DNA from: SG8-30 sp963695155
GTDB taxonomy: Bacteria > Pseudomonadota > Gammaproteobacteria > Steroidobacterales > Steroidobacteraceae
NCBI GenBank assembly: GCA_963695155.1
Contig: CAVOGD010000003.1
Location: 248,001 to 312,000 of the forward strand
Direction of reading: 5' to 3'
Length of the DNA: 64,000 bases
This document shows positions 60,150-64,000 of this stretch, piece by piece. Position 1 is the first letter of the stretch; every line of letters starts with the position of its first letter. The notes below the pieces were generated by a model that was not told where the DNA came from, made no database searches, and was given only the letters and a program-made list of their open reading frames with translations. A program made the translations under genes and the position numbers.

Positions 60150-60591
60150 GCGCCTCTCGCGGGGCTTCACGCTGATCGAGGTGGTCGTGGCCATCGCGAT
60201 CGTGGCGCTGGGCATGATGGCGGTGTTCCGCGTGGTCAGCGACACGATCAACAACACCGGCTACCTGCGCGACCGCACCCTGGCGACCTGGATCGCCGAC
60301 AACCGGCTGGTCGAGATGCGGCTGACCGGCGAGTTGCCTTCGGTGGACGAGACCGAGGGCGAGGTCGACTACGCGGGCCAGCGCTGGCACTGGACCGCCA
60401 CCGTGTCGCAGACGCCGGTCGACGGCCTGCGGCGCATCGACCTCGAGGTGCGGCGCGCGTCCGACCGCGACGGCTCGTCGCTGGGGCGCGTGACCGGCTT
60501 TGCGGGGGCGGTCGCCGCGCGCAGCGCGCCGTCGGCAACGTCGTGGCACGGCGCCGTGACCGGCGACGAGGCAGGAGACGACGAACCGTGA
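60139..60591 (+). CDS. gspI: Type II secretion minor pseudopilin GspI
   Basis: Minor pseudopilin, 150 residues: cleavage RG|FTLIEVVVAIAIVALGMMAV and then TLATWIADNRLVEMRL, the standard GspI sequence (ALATWIAENQ in many homologues). GspI nucleates the pseudopilus tip with GspJ and GspK. The start at 60139 lies inside the gspH end. GTGA overlap with gspJ. Confidence 0.92.
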   Translation: MSVERLSRGFTLIEVVVAIAIVALGMMAVFRVVSDTINNTGYLRDRTLATWIADNRLVEMRLTGELPSVDETEGEVDYAGQRWHWTATVSQTPVDGLRRIDLEVRRASDRDGSSLGRVTGFAGAVAARSAPSATSWHGAVTGDEAGDDEP

Positions 60592-61196
60592 GGCGCAGCG
60601 GCGGTTTCACCCTGGTCGAGGTGCTGGTCGCCAGCTTCATCCTGGCGATCCTGGGCGTGATGGGCCATCGCGGCGTCGCCGAGGCGCGACTCGCGGTGGA
60701 CCATGCGCGCACGCACATGACGCGGGTGCGGGAAGTCCAGCGTGCGGTGACGCTCATGACCACGGACTTCCGGCTGCTGGCGCCCCGTCCCGCGCGGGCG
60801 CTGGTCGGCGACGGTTACCGGCCCGCGGTGTTCCGCGACCCCAACGGCATCGACCTCGTCGAACTGTCGCGCGCCGGCTGGCCCAACACGGCCGGGACGC
60901 CGCGCGGCACGGTGCAGCGCGTGGTCTACGTCCTGGAGGACCGCACGCTCGTGCGGCGCCACTGGAACGTCACGGACGCGACCCTCGCCAATGAACCCGT
61001 GACGCGCCGGCTGCTGACCGGCGTCGAGCGGGTGGACATCCGCTACCTGGGCGGCGGTGCCGAGTGGCAGCCACAGTGGCCGCCACTCGAGGAAGATCCC
61101 GAGGTCGCGCTGCGCCAGCGACCCCGCGCCGTGGAAATCGTCGTCGTGCTGTCGGATTACGGCGAGCTGCGGCGGCTGGTGGAGGTGGCGGGATGA
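60588..61196 (+). CDS. gspJ: Type II secretion minor pseudopilin GspJ
   Basis: Minor pseudopilin, 202 residues, cleavage GG|FTLVEVLVASFILAI. Later VQRAVTLMTTDFRLLAPRPAR, YVLEDRTLVRRHW and RPRAVEIVVVLSDYGELRRL fit GspJ. GTG start in a GTGA overlap with gspI; an upstream in-frame ATG (60543) would give an Arg-rich leader and is not preferred. Confidence 0.91.
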   Translation: MRRSGGFTLVEVLVASFILAILGVMGHRGVAEARLAVDHARTHMTRVREVQRAVTLMTTDFRLLAPRPARALVGDGYRPAVFRDPNGIDLVELSRAGWPNTAGTPRGTVQRVVYVLEDRTLVRRHWNVTDATLANEPVTRRLLTGVERVDIRYLGGGAEWQPQWPPLEEDPEVALRQRPRAVEIVVVLSDYGELRRLVEVAG

Positions 61197-62116
61197 GGCA
61201 GCGGGGCGTCGCCCTGATCACCGCCGTCGTGCTCGTGGCCATCGCCACGGTGCTGTCGGTCCGCATCGGCACCGAGGCGGCGCTCGACCTGCGCCGCACC
61301 GGCGGCCTCGCCGCGTTGAACCAGGGCTGGCAGGTCGCGCTGGGCGCCGAGGCCTGGGCTGCGCAGATCCTGAACCAGGACCTGACCCAGTCCCAGCAGG
61401 ACCACCTGTCCGAGGACTGGGCGCGGCCGGTCCCGCCCCTGCCGATCGACGGCGGCATGATCGAGGGCTTCGTCGAGGACATGCAGGGGCGCTTCAACGT
61501 CAACAACCTCATCAAGCCGGACGGCACGATCGACGAGGTCAATGTCGAGCGCTTCCGGCGGCTGCTGCTGGGCGTCGAGGTGGACCCGCGCTGGGCGGGC
61601 ATGCTGGCCGACTGGCTGGACACGGACACCGTCGACAACTTCCCGGACGGCGCGGAAGATGGCGTCTACAGCGGCCAGATGCCGCCCTACCGCACGGCCA
61701 ACGGCCCGATCACGACCACCACCGAGCTGATGGCCCTGCCGGGTTTCAGTGTCGACGACTACGCCCGCATCAGGCCGCACATCGCCGCGCTGCCGGTCGG
61801 CACGCGGATCAACGTCTGCACCGCCACCGCCCGGGTGCTCGCCGCGCTGGTCGAGGGCGGCACGGGGTTCGGCGATGCGGAGGCCCTGCTGGGCAACCGC
61901 CGCGACCACTGCTTCCCCAGGCTGGACGATCTGCGCGCCAGCATCGACGAGGCGGAATTCGCCGCCTTGCAGGCGTCACTGGCGGAGAACACCAACTGGT
62001 TCCGGATTACGACGATCGTCAGTATTGGCACCTCGCAACTCACGCTGTACAGTCTCCTCGAACGCAACCCCGCCGGTGGCGTCCGCGCAGTGGTTCGCTC
62101 CATCGGCACAGAGTGA
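61193..62116 (+). CDS. gspK: Type II secretion minor pseudopilin GspK
   Basis: Large minor pseudopilin capping the pseudopilus, 307 residues. Leader MRQRG|VALITAVVLVAIAT lacks the Glu5 seen in the others, as is normal for GspK. The body has MQGRFNVNNLIKPDGTID, ADWLDTDTV, GQMPPYRTANGPITTTTELMALPGF and INVCTATARVLAAL, all family-typical. ATG in an ATGA overlap with gspJ after GGAGG. Confidence 0.93.
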   Translation: MRQRGVALITAVVLVAIATVLSVRIGTEAALDLRRTGGLAALNQGWQVALGAEAWAAQILNQDLTQSQQDHLSEDWARPVPPLPIDGGMIEGFVEDMQGRFNVNNLIKPDGTIDEVNVERFRRLLLGVEVDPRWAGMLADWLDTDTVDNFPDGAEDGVYSGQMPPYRTANGPITTTTELMALPGFSVDDYARIRPHIAALPVGTRINVCTATARVLAALVEGGTGFGDAEALLGNRRDHCFPRLDDLRASIDEAEFAALQASLAENTNWFRITTIVSIGTSQLTLYSLLERNPAGGVRAVVRSIGTE

Positions 62117-62120
62117 CTTC

Positions 62121-63335
62121 ATGACGCAGTATCTGGTCCTGCGGCTTTCGGAGCCGGCATCCTGGGTCGTCGTCGACGGCAGCGGGGCGCTGCTCGGCCC
62201 GTTGTCCACGGGCAGCCTGGCCGATGCGGCGCCACTCGCGGCCGAGCGCAGCGTGATCGCGCTGGTGCCCGGCTCGGGGGTCCTGCTGGCGCGCCCGGAA
62301 CTGCCCGTGCGCAGCGGTGCGCGCGTTGCGCAGATCGTGCCGTTCGCCCTCGAGGAACAGCTGGCGGGCGACATCGACGCGTTCCACTTCGCCGCCGGCA
62401 AGGCCGGCGCGGATTCACGCACACCCGTAGCGGCCGTCGAACGCGTGCGGCTGGAGGCCTGGCTGCAGCAACTCGCGCAGGCCGGCATCGCTCCCGTGGC
62501 GCTGCACGCGGAGACGCAATGCCTGCCGGACAACCCCGGCAAGATCGTGGTGCTGCTCGAGGACGGCAGCCTGCTGGTGCGCAGCCCCGGCGGCACGCCG
62601 GTCGCGCTGGTGGCCGAGCCGCTGTCGGAGGCATTTGCACTGGCGGGCCTGGAAGGCGACGACCGCCACCTGCAGTTCCATGTTGCGCAACAGGACTGGG
62701 CGGCCTCGCGCGACGTCATCGAGGCCTTGCGGGAGGCCACCGGCAGCCTCGAGCTGCATCTGCTTCCGGACGGTTCCCTGCCGTTGCTGGCCAGCGCCGC
62801 AGTCGCCCTGCAGCCGCTGTCCCTGCTGAGCGGCCAGTACGCGCCGCGCACCGGCTGGAAGGCCTCGTGGCAGCGCTGGCGGCTCGCCGCCGCGCTGGCG
62901 GCCGCGCTGTTCGTCGTGCACAGCGGGGCGGGCCTGTATGACATCGTCACGCAACGCATCGAGGAGCAGCGGCTCGATGCGGAGATCGAGCAGGTGTTCC
63001 GCGTGGCCATGCCGGGCGTCGAGCGGATCGTGGATCCGCGCCTGCAGATGCAGCAGCGCCTGGGTGGCGCGGCCGGTGCCGACCCGGCCGGCCTGCTCGG
63101 GCGGCTGGCGCCGCTGGCCCAGGCGATGACCGCCGTCCCGGGCGTGCGGATCCAGTCGCTGGGCTGGCGCGACCGCGGTCTCGACCTGCGCATCTCCGCG
63201 CCGTCGGGCGCCTTGCTGGCGGAACTGGAACGGGCCGCTGGCCAGCAGGGACTGGCGTTCAACGTGCAGTCGACCCAGCCGCGCGAGGGCGGCGTGGACG
63301 GCCTCGTGTCGATCGGCCCGGGAGGGCGGACATGA
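62121..63335 (+). CDS. gspL: Type II secretion inner-membrane platform protein GspL
   Basis: Bitopic platform protein, 404 residues: a cytoplasmic actin-like domain (about 1-245) that binds the GspE ATPase, one membrane helix (about 254-275, LAAALAAALFVVHSGAGLY) and a periplasmic ferredoxin-like domain (LLGRLAPLAQAMTAVPGVRIQSLGWRD). Segments IVPFALEEQLAGDIDAFHFA and PDGSLPLLA are typical. It begins 4 bp after gspK. Confidence 0.9.
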   Translation: MTQYLVLRLSEPASWVVVDGSGALLGPLSTGSLADAAPLAAERSVIALVPGSGVLLARPELPVRSGARVAQIVPFALEEQLAGDIDAFHFAAGKAGADSRTPVAAVERVRLEAWLQQLAQAGIAPVALHAETQCLPDNPGKIVVLLEDGSLLVRSPGGTPVALVAEPLSEAFALAGLEGDDRHLQFHVAQQDWAASRDVIEALREATGSLELHLLPDGSLPLLASAAVALQPLSLLSGQYAPRTGWKASWQRWRLAAALAAALFVVHSGAGLYDIVTQRIEEQRLDAEIEQVFRVAMPGVERIVDPRLQMQQRLGGAAGADPAGLLGRLAPLAQAMTAVPGVRIQSLGWRDRGLDLRISAPSGALLAELERAAGQQGLAFNVQSTQPREGGVDGLVSIGPGGRT

Positions 63336-63799
63336 AGCTGTCCGACTGGTACGCCGGACTCGCGCCCCGCGAGCAGAAGGTCGTGCTGTACGGCGGCATC
63401 GCCGCGGCGGCGCTGCTGCTGGTCGGCGGTACCTGGCAGCTGCACGCCTCGGCCGCTGCGACCGAGGCCCGCCTCAAGTCCAAGCGCGCCGACCTCGCGT
63501 GGATGCAGGCCGTGGCGCCGCGCCTGCAGGCGATGCCCGCAGTGCGCGGCGACGAGTCGCTGCCGCTGCTGGTCGACCGCACGACGCGCGACGCCGGACT
63601 GGCACCGGCCTTGAGCGGGGTGGAACCGGCCGGCAACGGCGGGCTGCGCGTGCGCTTCGAGGGCGCCTCGTTCGACGCCCTGGTGATCTGGCTGTCGCGC
63701 GTACAGCAGGAGCGCGGGCTCGTGGTGGAGATGGCCAGCATCGACGGCACCGCGACCGAAGGGCTGGTCAACGCGAGCCTCGTGCTGCGCGGCCCCTGA
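63332..63799 (+). CDS. gspM: Type II secretion protein GspM
   Basis: Platform partner of GspL, 155 residues: short cytoplasmic start LSDWYAGLAPREQKVVLYGG, one membrane helix (about 18-34), and a periplasmic domain with AVAPRLQAMPAVRG and FDALVIWLSRVQQERGLVVEMASID. ATGA overlap with gspL. Confidence 0.92.
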   Translation: MKLSDWYAGLAPREQKVVLYGGIAAAALLLVGGTWQLHASAAATEARLKSKRADLAWMQAVAPRLQAMPAVRGDESLPLLVDRTTRDAGLAPALSGVEPAGNGGLRVRFEGASFDALVIWLSRVQQERGLVVEMASIDGTATEGLVNASLVLRGP

Positions 63800-63804
63800 A
63801 CGGC

Positions 63805-64000
63805 ATGCACAGGTCGAAGTTACTGATCGCCGCCGGTGCGGCGGCTTTCCTGCTGTTCATGGTCGCCTTCCTGCCGGCCTCGCTCGCGCTGCGCTACCTG
63901 CCGCCGGAGATCGAACTGCGCGGCGTCAGCGGCAGCGTCTGGTGGGGTCGTGCCGCCGAAGTCATGTTGCGCGGCCAGCCGCTGGGCGCGCTGCGCTGGT
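63805..64000 (+). CDS. gspN: Type II secretion protein GspN (5' part, runs off the window)
   Basis: Only the first 65 codons are visible: one N-terminal membrane helix (about 6-28), then LRYLPPEIELRGVSGSVWWGRAAEV, the usual GspN start. It begins 5 bp after gspM. The rest lies past the right edge, where gspC/D/E/F would be expected if the operon is complete. Confidence 0.82.
   Translation, partial: MHRSKLLIAAGAAAFLLFMVAFLPASLALRYLPPEIELRGVSGSVWWGRAAEVMLRGQPLGALRW

Overview
This window is about two-thirds G+C and reads as the chromosome of a free-living, aerobic gammaproteobacterium. The evidence is gene order: uvrC-pgsA-tRNA(Gly)-tRNA(Cys)-tRNA(Leu) as in enterobacteria, fabD-fabG-acpP-fabF-(pabB)-pabC-mltG-tmk-holB-pilZ, a complete ccmABCDEFGHI cluster and a gspGHIJKLMN type II secretion operon. 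A site at 30846-30873 matches Escherichia coli dif at 25 of 28 positions. No single gene fixes the family; the high G+C and gene set would suit a Xanthomonadales/Nevskiales-like lineage, but that is inference. Nearly all the DNA is coding, with many 4-base ATGA/GTGA overlaps between neighbours. Layout, left of dif (genes mostly on +): the 5' part of an NfeD/ClpP-class membrane protease gene; a secreted metallo-hydrolase; a lysine-catabolic pair on the minus strand (saccharopine reductase and aminoadipate-semialdehyde dehydrogenase); class II DAHP synthase overlapping malate synthase, then isocitrate lyase (glyoxylate shunt); a palindromic repeat cluster; family 5 uracil-DNA glycosylase; uvrC, pgsA and three tRNAs; a propionyl-CoA to succinyl-CoA block (mutase, MeaB, carboxylase beta and alpha, VOC epimerase candidate); the cytochrome c maturation operon; a MaoC-like dehydratase; a nucleotide-transporter-like MFS protein; a phasin; and a TetR regulator with a strong operator candidate. 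Right of dif the strand bias flips to minus: TonB-domain lipoprotein, CreD, SDR reductase, Ca/Na antiporter, lipase, VOC protein, a 36-residue Lys-rich protein, phosphate acetyltransferase, an AtuA pair, MAPEG, intradiol dioxygenase, haloalkane dehalogenase, cyclic-nucleotide-binding protein, MBL hydrolase and ArsR. A mixed segment follows (TIR-like protein, EEP nuclease/phosphatase, FadB/FadJ-like fusion, CNB-rhodanese protein), then the fatty-acid/folate/DNA-replication cluster on minus and the divergent gsp operon on plus, cut off in gspN. Two points matter for any reader. First, the window spans the replication terminus: dif, the strand switch and the polarity of GGGNAGGG (KOPS) motifs agree. 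Second, five genes (ccmF, the antiporter, pabB, fabG, fabD) carry six frame breaks, every one equivalent to one extra base, and mltG carries an in-frame amber codon. Because fabD and fabG should be essential, these are most likely sequence errors and not true pseudogenes; the affected genes are annotated here as whole units. No CRISPR array, prophage, transposase or biosynthetic gene cluster was seen.
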